DNA of 64,000 nt from Pisolithus tinctorius (lineage: Eukaryota; Basidiomycota; Agaricomycetes; Boletales; Pisolithaceae): contig JANFAH010000001.1 of NCBI GenBank assembly GCA_024663395.1, forward strand, positions 496,001 to 560,000, written 5' to 3'. The position numbers were made by a program, and so were the translations under genes. The notes under the pieces were generated by a model. The model saw nothing but the letters and a program-made list of their open reading frames with translations, was not told the origin of the DNA and made no database searches. Below, piece after piece: positions 43,877 to 56,277 of this stretch (its first letter is position 1; every line of letters starts with the position of its first letter).

Positions 43877-46865
43877 CCAAGAAGAACACAAAAAGAAACC
43901 AAAAGCTGCCCTTCCTGAAGACTACAAAGACTTTGCTTCGGTCTTCGAGAAACCATCTGATGGAGTCTTACCTCCATCACGACCATATGACCATGCCATA
44001 AACCTTGTAGAGGACTTTTCCCCCAAGGTGGCTAAAGCTTACCCACTCTCACCCTCTGAATGAGAGTCTGCTGAAAAGTTTATCGAAGAAAATCTTTGAG
44101 AAGGAAAAATCTGTCCCTCAAAGTCTCCCCAAGCTGCCCCTTTCTTCTTTGTAGGAAAGAAAGATGGCTCCCTATGACCCTGCCAAGACTACAGGTATCT
44201 GAACAAAGACATGGTGAAGGATGCATATCCCCTTCCCCTCATCTCAGACCTCGTAGACAAACTCAAAGGAGCTTCCATCTTCACAAAAATGGATGTCAGG
44301 TCTGGCTACAACAACGTCTGAATCAAAGAAGGAGACCAATGGAAAGCCACGTTCATCACGCATAAAGGACTCTTCGAACCAACAGTCATGTTCTTCGGGT
44401 TGTGCAACTCCCCTGCCACCTTCCAACGATTCATGAATGATTCCTTCTGTGACATGATCACCGAAGGATGGTTGGTCGTCTACATGGATGACCTTCTCAT
44501 CTTCTCAAATGACCCCAAAGAGCACAAAAGAAGAACCTGTCGAGTCCTCGAACAAATGAGAGAGCTTTCTCTCCCTCTAAAGTTGGAAAAATGCCATTTT
44601 GATCTTGCTGAGGTAGAATACCTTGGCATGATCATCAAGAAAAACACTGTCGCCATGGACCCCATCCAAGTCCAGGGCATTGCTGAATGGCCTATCCCAA
44701 AGAAGGTCAAAGATGTGCGATCCTTCCTAGGATTTGCAAACTTTTATAGGAGATTCATTCCCTATTATTCTGATATCACCAGACCCCTCATTGACCTAAC
44801 AAAGAAAACTACCATTTGGGAATGGTCGAAGAAATGTCAGAATGCCTTCAAACTCCTGAAGAGGATTTTCATAGCACAACCAACACTCTGAATGCCCGAT
44901 ACCTCTCAGCCATTCGCAGTCACAACAGATGCGTCCAAGTACGCAACAGGAGGAATCCTCCTTCAAGAAGATACAAACAGACAATGGCAACCCTGCGCTT
45001 TTCTATCCCAGTCATTTAACCCCGCAGAACGAAACTACGACATATATGATAGAGAACTACTTGGGGTTATCCGAGCATTGAAATCCTGGAAGCACTATCT
45101 CCATGGATCCCCATTTCCAGTCAAGGTTTTCACAGACCATAAAAACCTGACATACTTCAAAGCCCCACAGAATTTGAATTGTCGCCAGGCTTGCTGGCTC
45201 CTTGATCTTGCAGACTTTGATCTGCAGTTAGAACATGTCCCAGGCAAGGACTTAGCCACACCTGATGTGCTCTCCCACTGGCCCAACCACATCCCTGATG
45301 ATGATGAAGACATTAAAGGGGTTACCCTCCTTCCACAAACCCTGTTCGTCAATCTGATTGACACAAATCTCACTCAGAAGGTTGCATCTTCATCCATGAT
45401 GGACCCTATCATCCAAACGGCACTTCGTGCCATAGAAAACATTGACATGCCACTCCCGTTCAAATCCCACCTCTCCAACTGGAGATTTGACAGTGGAGTG
45501 TTACTTTACAAAGACCAGGTATATATCCCTGATGACTCCACCCTCCGACAGACCGTTGTGTCCAACCACCATGACCACCCCTCCGCCGGACACCCCGGTG
45601 TCTTAAAAACCCGACAACTTGTTTCTTCCAAATTTTGGTGGCCTGGGCTTGCATCTTTTGTCCAGAAATACATGGAAGGCTGTGCTACATGCCAGCAGAA
45701 TAAAACAAACACCCACCCGATGACACCGCCCCTCACGCCTATCCCCTCCACCACAACCCATCCTTTCCAACAGATCTCTTGCGATCTGGTCACAGATTTA
45801 CCCGTTTCCAACAGCTATGATTCCCTCTTGGTTGTGGTAGACCATGGGCTTACAAAGGGGGTAATTTTAACTCCAATGAAGAAAACTGTCTCCACTGCCA
45901 GTATCGCAGCATTATTTTTCAAGAAGGTCTACTCCCACTTCAGGTTGTATGACAGGATCATATCAGATTGAGGCCCTCAGTTTGCCTCTGCCTTTGCAAA
46001 AGAACTCGCTTCCCTTCTGGGATACTCCCTTGCCCTGTCAATGGCATATCACCTGCAGACTGACAGAGAAACGGAACGTGTAAACCAAGAGGTAGAAACC
46101 TATCTCCGCATCTTTTGCCAAAATGACCCCACCTCATGGGTGGACAACCTCCCAATGGCTGAATTTGCACATAATCACCGCCCTCACTCCGTCACCCACC
46201 AATCACCATTTTACCTCATGTACAGCTACAAACCAAAACCTCTTCTGTCCCTTATCGCAGACACCCATCTTCCTGCTGCCAAGTCTAGACTCAAGGAACT
46301 CCGAAAAGCCAGAGAAGAAGCCCTTGCAGCCCATGATCTGGCCAGAAAAACCATGAAAGACCGCTTGTCTCAACCCTTCACCCCGTTCCAAAAGGGTGAT
46401 AAGGTTTGGCTAGAAGCCTGCAATTTGAAATGTTCCTATGAAAATAGGAAACTCGCACTAAAACGAGAAGGACCCTTCACTATCTCTGACATCCTATCTC
46501 TGATCACATATTGCCTTGCAATTCCTGCATGCTGGAAGATCCACAACGTCTTCCACGCTTCCCTCTTATTGCCCTACTGCGAAAACGACATTCACAGACT
46601 GAACTTCCTGGCTCCACCACCTGACCTTATCAATGAGGAGGAAGAATATGAAGTAGAGGCGATAGTCGGCCATAAAAGGTCCGGCCGTGGACATGCCTTT
46701 TTAATCAAATGGAAGGGTTTTCCTTCTTCTGAAAACTCATGGCAAAAAGAAACCCACCTTGAACATGCGGATGATATGCTCTCTGCATATAAGAAATGTT
46801 TCCCTAAAGACTTCCCCTCTCAGAAACAACCCACTCGACGTTCCACCCACTGTGAGTCAAAGTGA
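43869..46865 (+). pseudogene. Right part of the host gypsy chromovirus pol, six internal TGA stops
   Basis: One frame, without frameshifts, encodes RT (VGKKDGSL, then YMDDLLIFS at about 44482), RNase H (TDASKYATGGIL), the integrase zinc domain (HHDHPSAGHPG, CATC), an integrase core with CDLVTDLP, SD-GPQF and ERVNQEVE, and a C-terminal chromodomain (YEVEAIVGHK to FLIKWKGFPSSENSW, 46648-46740). Internal stops are TGA at 44061, 44097, 44175, 44319, 44889 and 45969. The last five stand where related proteins have Arg. A terminal TGA is at 46863. The chromodomain places it among chromoviruses. It was the landing site of the giant KDZ element. Confidence 0.88.
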
Positions 46866-47159
46866 GGTTCAGGGGTGGAAACCAACCAAAACCAGCACAA
46901 AAGACAAAAAGAGCAAGAGGTGGTGTGCCTATGCGGTACCTAGATGGTAGAACCTTTGATTTGGGAGGGTTTTTGCGAACTACAACACTCAAAGACGAGT
47001 GCTGAGGGTTGGGGGTGCTCCTGATGAAGAGGGAGCAAGAATGCGATAGATTGCAATGGGGTAGGCTGCTGTCAGCCTACAGAAGGATGGATGGCGACTT
47101 AATTCGATGTCCTGAGCTGCACTGAGCTCAGGGAGGACTTGGAGCAAAGTAGATTGATG
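46866..47159. other. Region after the host gypsy pol; LTR not identified
   Basis: No TG...CA repeat pair can be shown because the element's 5' end lies outside the window. An AATAAA occurs just beyond, at about 47199. Confidence 0.35.
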
Positions 47160-47803
47160 ATAGACGGTAATAAGCGAAGTAGACGATAGCTAGACCCTTA
47201 ATAAAGTCTCAACTATCGAAGCTGATGAATGATTTACTGAGAGATGATAAAATGCGAGCAAGAGGGGCTCTCTGACATCTCTTTTTTGCTATCTAAGTAC
47301 AGTGACTTATATACAGTACAGGGGTGTTGCCTATGGAAAACAAGGTGCAAACACTTGGTAAGTGATTGGTAACTGGTGAGTAAGGAATGTAAGCGATGGG
47401 TAATCATCTTAGGAAGCATTGGTAAGCATTGGTAAGGATAAGTAAGCCAAAAGGCAAAGAATCAGCAAGCAAGGTCAAAAGATTGGTAAGTATTGGCAAC
47501 AAGTGAGTCAAAGACAGTCAGAATGTCAAAGTATGAGTCAAGTAATGTCAGGAACTGGGAAAGCACACTGGAATCGCATTAGGGGGAGGCTGTGCATGTC
47601 ACATCTCGAAGAGATCTCCTTTGGGCCAAAGTGGGATGACAGAGAGGCAGCGCTGACCTGATGCTGATATAGTACATCCAAAAGCGGACAGGGTGAGTCA
47701 GATGTCAACAGGGGTGAAGCTTTGGGGGTCTGTGGGTGACAGGAGCATAGGGGATCGCAACTTTCCCCCCCAAACCATCCTCTCAGTGAAGCAAATAGAT
47801 ACT

Positions 47804-48283
47804 TCATGAATAAGGTTCTGTTGGAGGAGAGGAGGAAGGGGGAGCGTCTTCTGCTGTATCTTGCAACAAGGAGGCAAGATGTGCATCATACTCATCATGG
47901 ATGTGATCAGGGAGAGTGGAGAACAGTAGATTATACTGTAGCTGTTGCAATTTTGGGAGAATGATGGATGAGACTGGTATGAAGACGTTGCAGGGAGCAG
48001 GGAGGAATGATCCATATGCTTCTTGGACTGGAGAGACTGAAATGACCACATAAGACCTTTCCAAACAAATGACAGACCTGAGGCGACCAAAGAATGTCCT
48101 CCTAGAGGTCATACTGACAAGAAGAACACACTGTCCAAGCTGGATGGGCTGGGAGGGGGCAGATGAGGATGGGATGTACCAGGATGCTTCAGGATGGAAG
48201 CTGGTAGGAACTCCTGGTAGATATACGTAGCCATGGTCCCTAGCAAAGGGGACAAGTGAAATGATTGACATGGCAGCAGCCAT
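47804..48283 (-). CDS. ORF in the left arm of the inverted duplication, unknown
   Basis: About 160 codons beginning MAAAMSIISLVPFARDHG. The right arm encodes a clearly related peptide in the matching place with a corresponding ATG, so the frame has been conserved between arms. The C-terminus is acidic and Ser/Pro-rich. No domain is recognised. The open frame extends further upstream, but only this ATG is conserved between copies. Confidence 0.45.
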   Translation of the reverse strand: MAAAMSIISLVPFARDHGYVYLPGVPTSFHPEASWYIPSSSAPSQPIQLGQCVLLVSMTSRRTFFGRLRSVICLERSYVVISVSPVQEAYGSFLPAPCNVFIPVSSIILPKLQQLQYNLLFSTLPDHIHDEYDAHLASLLQDTAEDAPPSSSPPTEPYS

Positions 48284-49000
48284 ATCAGAAGAATTAGCAA
48301 AATGAGTGTCTTTTGGAGGGAGTGCTGTAGAAACATGTGGGGTGCGCAGATCCTTTCCAATTTTGGAAGGTAGGATCGTGTGGCTGAGCACTACAAGCGA
48401 GTGTGGGAATGGTTTCGGTATCTGCAGAAATGGCGGAGATATGTCGAAAACCGGAATGCTGTACACGGGCACTTAAGATTTTTTAACCAGCACTTAACTC
48501 ACTTTCTCCTTTTCTTTTCTTTGGCATTGATGACTTGTTCTTGTGCAAGGGATGACTGCTGGCATTTCTGGCTGTCCTTCCTTGCATGAGGGCTATGGTC
48601 TTCATCTCCATTCATCAGCTATGTCCATGTCCACCTCACCAAACACCTTTGGTGTGTGACAGCGCACAGTGCCTGTGCATGCAGATGAAGACTAAAGGCC
48701 TCATGCGTAGAAAGACTGCTGGACATGAGCAGTCATCCTTTGCACAAGAACGAGTTGTCAGTGCTAAAGAGAAAAGAGGAAGCGAGTTAAGTGTGCATTA
48801 AAGGTTTTTAGCACCCATGTATGGCTTTCCAGTTTTTGTCATATCTCTGCCATTTCCAAAGATATCAACTCGGTTCTCACACTCGCTTAAAGTGCTCAGC
48901 CCCACAATTCTTCCTTCCAAATTTGGAGAGGATCCTCGCACCCTACACATTTCTACAGCACTCCATCCATCAGACACTCATTTCGCTAGGTCCATCAATC

Positions 49001-49480
49001 ATGGCCACCTCTTCATCAATCATCTCACTTGTCTCATTTGCCAGAGACAATGGCTACATATATCTGCCAGGTGTTCCCACCAGCTTCCATCCTGAAGCCC
49101 CCTGGTTCATCCCATCGTTGTCAGCCCTGTCTCATCCCATGCAGCTTGGTCAGTGTGTTCTCCTTGTCAGTATGACTTCCAGAAGGACATTCTTTGGTCA
49201 CCTCAGGTCTGTCACTTGGTTAGAAAGGTCTTATGTGGTTGTTTCAGTCTCCCCTCTTGATGAAGCATATGGATCATTCCTCCCTGCTCCCTTCACTGTC
49301 TTTGTTCCAATCTCGTCCATCATTCTTCCCACATTGTGACAGCTGCAGTATAATCTACTGTTCTCCAGCCTCCCTGATCACATCCATGATGAGTATGACA
49401 TGCATCTTGCCTTCTTACTGCAAGATCCAGCAGAAGACGTCCCCCCTTCTCCTCTTCCTCCATCAGAGCCCTGTTCATGA
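49001..49480 (+). pseudogene. ORF in the right arm of the inverted duplication, interrupted
   Basis: It starts MATSSSIISLVSFARDNG and matches the left-arm ORF, but has TGA at 49337-49339. After the stop the same frame continues to match the left-arm C-terminus (LQYNLLFSSLPDHIHDEYD) up to about 49480. Confidence 0.5.
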
Positions 49481-50110
49481 AGTATTGTTAACTTTGCTGA
49501 GAGGATGGAAGGGTGGGAGACGCAATCACATATGCTCCCATTGCCCCACAGACCCCCAACACCCCAGCCCCCTTTGACGCCTGACTCATGCCCTTCAATT
49601 CTGGAATTAATACTTCCCTATTTGGAAACACTGTCCATCTGTCATGCCATCTTTGGATCTAGAGATGTCTCCACCAAGGTCTGACTTGCATCACCACCCC
49701 CTAATGTGATATCAGTGTGCTTACTCAGTTTCTGACTCCATTTGACTCATTCTGTGATATTTTGACTATCCTTGACTCATTCATTGCCAATACTTACCAA
49801 TCCTCCTTGCTTGCTTACTTTTCCTTGCTTGCTTACTCATCATGATTACTCAGTCCTTACTCATTACTTACCAAGTGTTTGTGCCTTGTTTGTCACCAGC
49901 TGTGCTCCCCCCACAGTATATAAACCCCCATGTACTTAGCTACCCAGAAGAAATCAAGAATTCAGAAGCAATCCAGAAGTCAGCTCAGCTCAGCATATCT
50001 CATCATTGACAGCGGAGGCTCATTCGGAAGAGTCTATCTGTCTTCATTCATATCATTGGTAGTTGAGGCTCCATCAAGGGTCTATCTACCTCTATTCATC
50101 ATCAGTGGTA

Positions 50111-50459
50111 TCATCAGTGCTTAGTCAGCAACCTCTTGTTTAGTCATTCTTCCACTCCTGTGTAACTCATCATTGACTTGTGCCAGGTGCATATTCTCTC
50201 AAAATCCATTACTCCCAAGTCCTTTCGGCTGAACACCCCTGCTCTGTTCAGCATCCCCTTCTCAATCAGCATTCATTCATCCTCTCCTGTATAACTCGTT
50301 GACAACTTGTGCCAGGAGCCCTCTACTTGAAGTCCCCCCCACACATTTAGGTTTCTCTGTACTCCAGGTTCTGTGGAGGCAAACCACCACTCGCACATTA
50401 TTTGTCTTTGGTGTTGGATTTGTTTGGTTTATACCAGCTTTCCACACTTTGACTCACAC
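50111..50459. other. Spacer with a short direct repeat
   Basis: The string around ACTTGTGCCAGG occurs twice (about 50176 and 50304) in a similar context. No gene is seen. Confidence 0.4.
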
Positions 50460-50797
50460 TGGTTAACTTCGCACCTCCTGAGATGGGGTTGCTACTTACC
50501 AACCAATGCACCTGCCTGTGCCTTCTTTCCCATGGCCTTCGTCGACTTCTTGCACCCCTGCTTCATTCATGCACAGCCATCACATGTCTGCCCAACGGGT
50601 CCAGTGCAGGCTGTCTTCTTCACTGTGCACTGCATGCATGGGATCTTGTGGAGGATTGAGCTGGGAGGAATGATGACCTTGGGCCCATCCTCGTCGTCGC
50701 TCTCTGTGATGGTCTGCCACGATCACTTTGGACTCCAGTGTCAATCGCTACCACACTGTTCCAACTGCGCACTTACCTTCCAAACCAGATGGGACAC

Positions 50798-51264
50798 TGT
50801 TAGATTTGGCAAGTCGCTTGTAGCCTTTGTTCATTAATTGATGCTACTTTTGCTTACTGTGGGAAACACTTCCCATTTACAGGTCTACATGACCACAAAT
50901 ACTTAGTCGTTCTCAAGCGCTGACAATACAGTGCAGTAACTTTTGTTTTATTGTCTTCAAATGTTTCATACGTACAATTAACGGTACAAGGATGTGCGCT
51001 ATGACGGTGCTTGTATTTTCAACACTGGGTTCAACACCTGTGTCTCACCCTTTGTTTCATATAGCGTACTTAACTCGCTACTGTAGTAACAACCACCTCA
51101 GACATTTGCCACTCGTGCACTCGACTGAGGTGGGTATAGTGTCTCATGCTCGCATTCGTGTACTTTGCACTCACGTTGTTACCTTAGATCTTGTTATAGG
51201 TAATGCAGATACAGACATTTGCTGCTCACACACTCGACTGAGATCTTGTTATAGCTTTCTGTGA
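50798..51264 (+). repeat. 5' LTR of the copia element
   Basis: It is 467 bp, starts TGTTAGATTTGG and ends TTTCTGTGA. Confidence 0.9.
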
Positions 51265-51280
51265 GGTTATGAGCCCCGAG
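51265..51280 (+). other. Half-tRNA primer-binding site of the copia element
   Basis: GGTTATGAGCCCCGAG directly follows the 5' LTR. Its first 12 bases are complementary to the anticodon stem-loop typical of initiator tRNA-Met (GGGCTCATAACC). This is the known copia/Ty5 type of priming from a cleaved tRNA. Confidence 0.75.
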
Positions 51281-51351
51281 CTCTAATAGCCTATAAAATG
51301 TCTCACCTGAATTTTTGATACTCTCACTGCCACTCATAGCCTTCGACCCCT

Positions 51352-54300
51352 ATGTCAACCACCATTCCCCTCACTACAGACACTCTCCTGGGCAACGTTC
51401 CAAAGCTTGACATCAAAGGCACGAACTGGGCGATTTTCTCCCTTCGCTTCCAGACCACCATCAAAGCCAAGGAGCTGTGGGCTCATTTTGATGGCACCTC
51501 ACCCTGCCCTGCCAGCATGACCTCCACTGATGAGGACGGATATGTGACTGTAATCCCCCCTGATGCTGATGAGCTCGCCAAATGGCAGAAAAGCGAGAGT
51601 ATGGCGAAACATTTACTCACTCAACGAATTCTGGATTCCACTGCTCTGTGGGTATGCAGCCTTGGTAATGTCACAGGCATGTGGAGTGAAATCGTCTGCG
51701 AGTACACCAAAAAGGGAGCTTATGCTCAGATGGACCTTCGAATGAAGTTCCTGGGCATGCAATGCCCCATCGATGGCAATGTCCACCAATTCTTGGACGA
51801 TCTGTGTACAAAAAGGGATGAGTTAGCTGCTGTCAGCGTACAGATCGAAGAAAAGGATTATCAATCGACTATCATTCAATCCCTACCTAAATACCTTTCC
51901 AGCTTCACGTCTGGCCAACTTGCAACCACTCGTCTGTACAGTCCAACTCAAACCATTGACCCCGATATCCTTATTTCCCTCATTATCGAAGAGTCAGAAC
52001 AACAAAACCGCAAGGAGATGCGGCATTCACATCATAAACATAGGGCTCATGAAGGCAACAAAGCCTTGGCCATGACCCCTGGAAATTCCTCCAGTCACGG
52101 GCGAGGAAATTGGAGAGACAGACGACAGGGAGGAAGTTCCACAGGCCCTGCTCATCAGCGCAGTCCTTGCTGGAACTGTGGATCGAGAGAGCATTTCAAA
52201 TCTAGATGCCTGAAGATCGATAAGTCAGCCAACTGTGGTGCAACAGATGACGTGAAAAGAGACTCAGCTAACACAGCAATTTTCGACTCCGAGGAGGAAG
52301 GAGCATTCTCTGTCATTGCTGTGAGCGACCTTGACGATGATCTTCCCATCCCTGACCTGCTGAGCGTCTCTGACGATGACGATGAAGAAAGGATAAACTA
52401 CGTCCCCACTGAGGAAGACTTGTTCTGCGAAATGGGAGACACTGGAAATGATGGAGATTACCTACCACCCGATCTGGTCAATCTCATACATGATGGGCCA
52501 GTCAGTGCGACCACCATAGAACTCTATGACTCCAGCTCCATGTGGCACATCTCTCCATACAAGGATCGCTTCCTGTCCCTAACTGACATCCCACCCAAAA
52601 CATTCATGGCCACTAACAAACAATCCTTTAATGCAACTGCAATTGGCGATTTAATTATCGAGGTCCCAAACAGATGTGATGTAACAAAGCTAAGACTCAC
52701 CGAAGTCTTATATTCTCCCATGGTGGGTTACACCCTGGTGTCCGTCGGATGTCTTGATCAGTTAGGATATTCCATTACCTTCGCTGATGGAACCTGTACC
52801 ATCCGCAGTCCCAACGATGATGTTATCGGGTGCATACCAAAGACCCAAGCAGGTCTCTACCGAGTCATCCACGATGGTGTGCATGATGGAACAAGTGCAG
52901 CGGTTGAGACCGTCACTGTCATGGAACTCCATCGCAGGATGGGACATATTTCACCCACTGTCACTCGTCGCCTGGCTGAGAATGGGCTCATGTCAGGTTT
53001 GAAATTCAACCTGTCAAAGGATGAACCTACTTTCTGCGAAGCCTGTGTCTATGCAAAGGCCACTAGAAAACCCATCGCCAAGGAGTGCACTGGTGAACGT
53101 GCCACAGAGTTCGCTGCTGAGGTCCACACTGATGTAGGGGGACCAGCTCCTGTTGAGACACTTGGAGGAAGGCGTTACAACATTACCTTTACAGATGATA
53201 AGACTCGCCTCACGTACATCCACCTCCTTCGCCAGAAAAGCGAAGCCTTCACAGCTTACAAGGACTTCGAGGCCTGGTGTCACACCCAACACAATGCTGT
53301 CGTCAAAGTCTTGCACTCCAACCACAGAGGTGAATATCTGGGAAAAGAATTCGTCATGCACCTCAAGGAAAGTGGCACGAAGCAAAAACTCACCATTCAT
53401 GACACCCCACAACACAACGGCATTGCTGAACGCCTCAATTGTACCTTTCTGGAAAAGGTCAGAGCCATGCTGCACGAGAGTGGCTTACTGCATGCCCTAT
53501 GGGGCGAAGCCGTTCGTCACGCTGTCTGGTTGAAAAATTGGACACCCACGAAAGTGCTCGAGGGTGGAACCCCTCTCGAAGCTGCTACAGGACAGAAACC
53601 CGACCTTAGTCAGGTACACACATGGGGCTCGCGTGTATGGGTGCATACTGAGGGAGGAACCAAACTGGGAGGGCGTGTTGTCGAGGGTCGTTGGGTTGGA
53701 ATCGATGATAACAGCCCCAACGGCTGCCGAGTGTACTGGCCTGAAAAGAAGTCGGTTACAATTGAAAGAAACGTATATTGGGACCCCTCCTCTGCTGAGT
53801 CATTACCTCGTGAGGGGGAGGAAGAAGAAGGGTACTTACCAAATGCAATGCTAACTCCTCCAGCTCCCGTCACAGTGACCAACACAAACCCATCGCTCTC
53901 ACCCGTCGCTCCAGAACCCATTGCTCCAGACCACCCCATACCCCCATCTCTTCCAGCCGACCCACCCACTGCAAAGCACATTCGAAAGCCTAGTCAACGA
54001 CTTGCTGATATCCTCACCGGTAAAGGCAGTACTAACAGTTGTGGTATACCAAATATACCAAAAGGAGTCCAGCTCCCCACTACAGTCGAAGACGAAGCCG
54101 ATCCCACCATGCTTGAGGGGGAGGACAGAGCCGCAGCCTTGCTCGCATCCATTGTAGACGATCCTGACGACACCCTTTGCAATATCGACCTCACTATGGC
54201 CATGAATGAAGTCACCGCCGAGTCCGAAGCCCTTGAGCCCACCTCACTAGCTGAGGCTCGTCATCGGCCAGATTGGCTGCAGTGGGAGGCCAGGATAAGA

Positions 54301-55803
54301 GAAGAGTTAGCAACATTATACGTGGCAGGTACTTGGGAACTTGTTGACGCACCTCATGGTGCCAACATAGTTGGATCCAAATGGGTGTTCTGCACGAAGA
54401 AAGACGCTGCTGGAAATGTAGTATGGTACAAAGCTCAACTCATCGCTCAAGGCTTCTCTCAAGTCGAAGGCGTCGATTATTTCAATACCTTCGCCCCAGT
54501 CACAATGCTCACGTCCATTTGAACTGTCCTTGCCATGGCAGCATGATCAAACCTAGAACTCCATCAGATCGATATCAAAGGCGCATACTTGAACGGCACA
54601 CTCACTGATGACGAAGTTATCTACATGCAGCAGCCCCCAGGCTTTGAATCCACTGACCACCCCAATAAAGTCTGTCACCTCTGAAAGACATTGTATGGTT
54701 TGAAGCAGAGCGGCCATCGCTGGTACCAAAGATTAGTGGAAATCCTCATTGATGAGCTGGGCCTTACCCAGTGCTTGGTCGACCAGGCTGTCTATTTCAG
54801 ACAACACACCACCAGTAAGCTTGTCATCGTTGTCATCCATGTCGACAATTGTACCATTGCCGCAACGTCCCTAAAAGAGATAGAGGACCTTAAGCACAAT
54901 GTCAGGAAATACATTGAGATTACAGACCTTGGGGAACTTCACTGGCTGCTTGGCATTGAAGTGACCAGAAACAGAGACGAACGTACCATCTCCCTGTGCC
55001 AACGCCCCTACATCGAGTCCATCATACGACGTTTCGGCTTTGACAAACTCAAGCCCATGTCAAACCTGATGGAACCCAGCACCAAACTGCATTCTGGGCA
55101 GTCGCCATCAACTGGTGCCAAATTCACTATGATGTGCCATGTACCCTATCGTGAAGCCATAGGATTGCTCATGTATGCCTCCCTTGCCACTCGTCCTGAC
55201 ATCTCATATGCCGTAACGACCGTCTCACATTTCTCGGGCAACCCTGGAATCACTCATTGGGAAGCTGTAAAGAGAATTTATCTGTACCTTCTTGGGACGA
55301 AGGGCTTATGACTAACATATGGAGGATCACCAAGTGTGTTGACAGGATATGCAGATGCAGATGGCAGTATGGCGGAAGACTGCAGAGCAGTCTCAGGGTA
55401 CACTTTTCTAATAGACGGTGGAGCGGTGTCGTGGTCTTCTAAAAGACAGGAAATTGTCTTGCTCTCAACGACTGAGAGCGAGTACATGGCAGCCACACAC
55501 ATGGCCAAGGAGGCCTTGTGGCTTCGGTCGCTCATCGGAGAGCTTTTTCAGCCATTCATCGAGCCGACCACGTTGTTTTCCGATAATCAATCAGCCATTG
55601 TGCTCACCAAAGACCATCAGTATCAAGCATGCACCAAACACATCAATATCCACTTTCACATCATTCACTGGGTCGTAGAGAACGGCAAAATTTGCCTCAT
55701 ATATTGCCTGACCGCAGACATGATCGCTGATATGCTAACGAAGGCGCTACCATCTCCAAAGGTGAAACATTTCATGGTTGAACTTGGCCTATGTCCGACT
55801 TGA
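51352..55803 (+). pseudogene. Copia gag-pol polyprotein, four internal TGA stops
   Basis: A single frame starts MSTTIPLTTDT and ends at TGA 55801-55803. In order: Gag; zinc knuckle CWNCGSREHFKSRC (about 52168); protease region with YDSSS in place of the usual DSG; integrase zinc domain (HRRMGH, CEAC); integrase core with HTDVGGP, SNHRGEYL in place of the expected Asp, and GIAERLN; RT with KWVFCTKKD and HVDN in place of YVDD (about 54838); RNase H (YADADGS, TTESEYMA). Internal stops at 54520, 54544, 54682 and 55309 are all TGA at expected Arg codons. No frameshift was found. The copy is inactive. Confidence 0.92.
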
Positions 55804-55810
55804 GGGGGAG

Positions 55811-56277
55811 TGTTAGATTTGGCAAGTTGCTCGTAGCCTTTGTTCATTCATTGATGCTACTTTTGCTTACCATGGGAAACACTTCCCATTTACAGGTCTA
55901 CACGACCACAAATACTTAGTTGTTCTCGAGCGCTGACAATACAGTGCGGTAACTTTTGTTTTATTGTCTTCAAATGTTTCATATGTACAATTAACAGTAC
56001 AAGGATGCACACTATGACCGTGCTTGTATTTTCAACACCAGGTTCAACACCTGTGTCTCACCCTTTGTTTCGTATAGCGTACTTAACTCGCTACTGTAGT
56101 AACAACCACCTCAGACATTTGCCACTCGTGCACTCGACTGAGGTGGGTATAGTGTCTCATGCTCACATTCGTGTACTTTACGCTCACGTCATTACCTTAG
56201 ATCTTGTTATAGGTAATGCAGATACAGACATTTGCCGCTCGCACACTCGACTGAGATCTTGTTATAGATTTCTGTGA
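55811..56277 (+). repeat. 3' LTR of the copia element
   Basis: It is 467 bp with the same ends as the 5' LTR, preceded by the purine tract at 55803-55810. Confidence 0.9.

Larger units (their letters stand above)
47160..50110. repeat. Head-to-head inverted duplication, arms about 1.5 kb
   Basis: The segment 47160-48655 is, with substitutions, the reverse complement of 48655-50110. The match covers a conserved ORF, downstream sequence with many CTTAC/TTACC motifs, and a TATATAA-type box (about 47309 minus; about 49917 plus). The symmetry centre is near 48655, where TGTGACA overlaps the start of both arms. The arms look like two LTR-like units with TATA boxes, but I could not link them to an internal region. 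Divergence indicates an old duplication. Confidence 0.7.
50798..56277 (+). mobile_element. Ty1/copia retrotransposon, 5.5 kb, decayed
   Basis: Two 467-bp LTRs (50798-51264 and 55811-56277) are flanked by GACAC (50793-50797 and 56278-56282). A primer site follows the 5' LTR, and a purine tract GAGGGGGAG precedes the 3' LTR. One gag-pol frame lies between. The LTRs differ mostly at CpG-type positions. The target was an older gypsy-family relic whose sequence resumes exactly after the duplication. Confidence 0.93.

Noticed and set aside
43869..46865. UGA recoded as Arg or efficient readthrough
   Set aside because: The inner gypsy, in the same genome, uses CGA normally and has no internal TGA; CpG transitions elsewhere explain the pattern. 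Kept only as an alternative to test.
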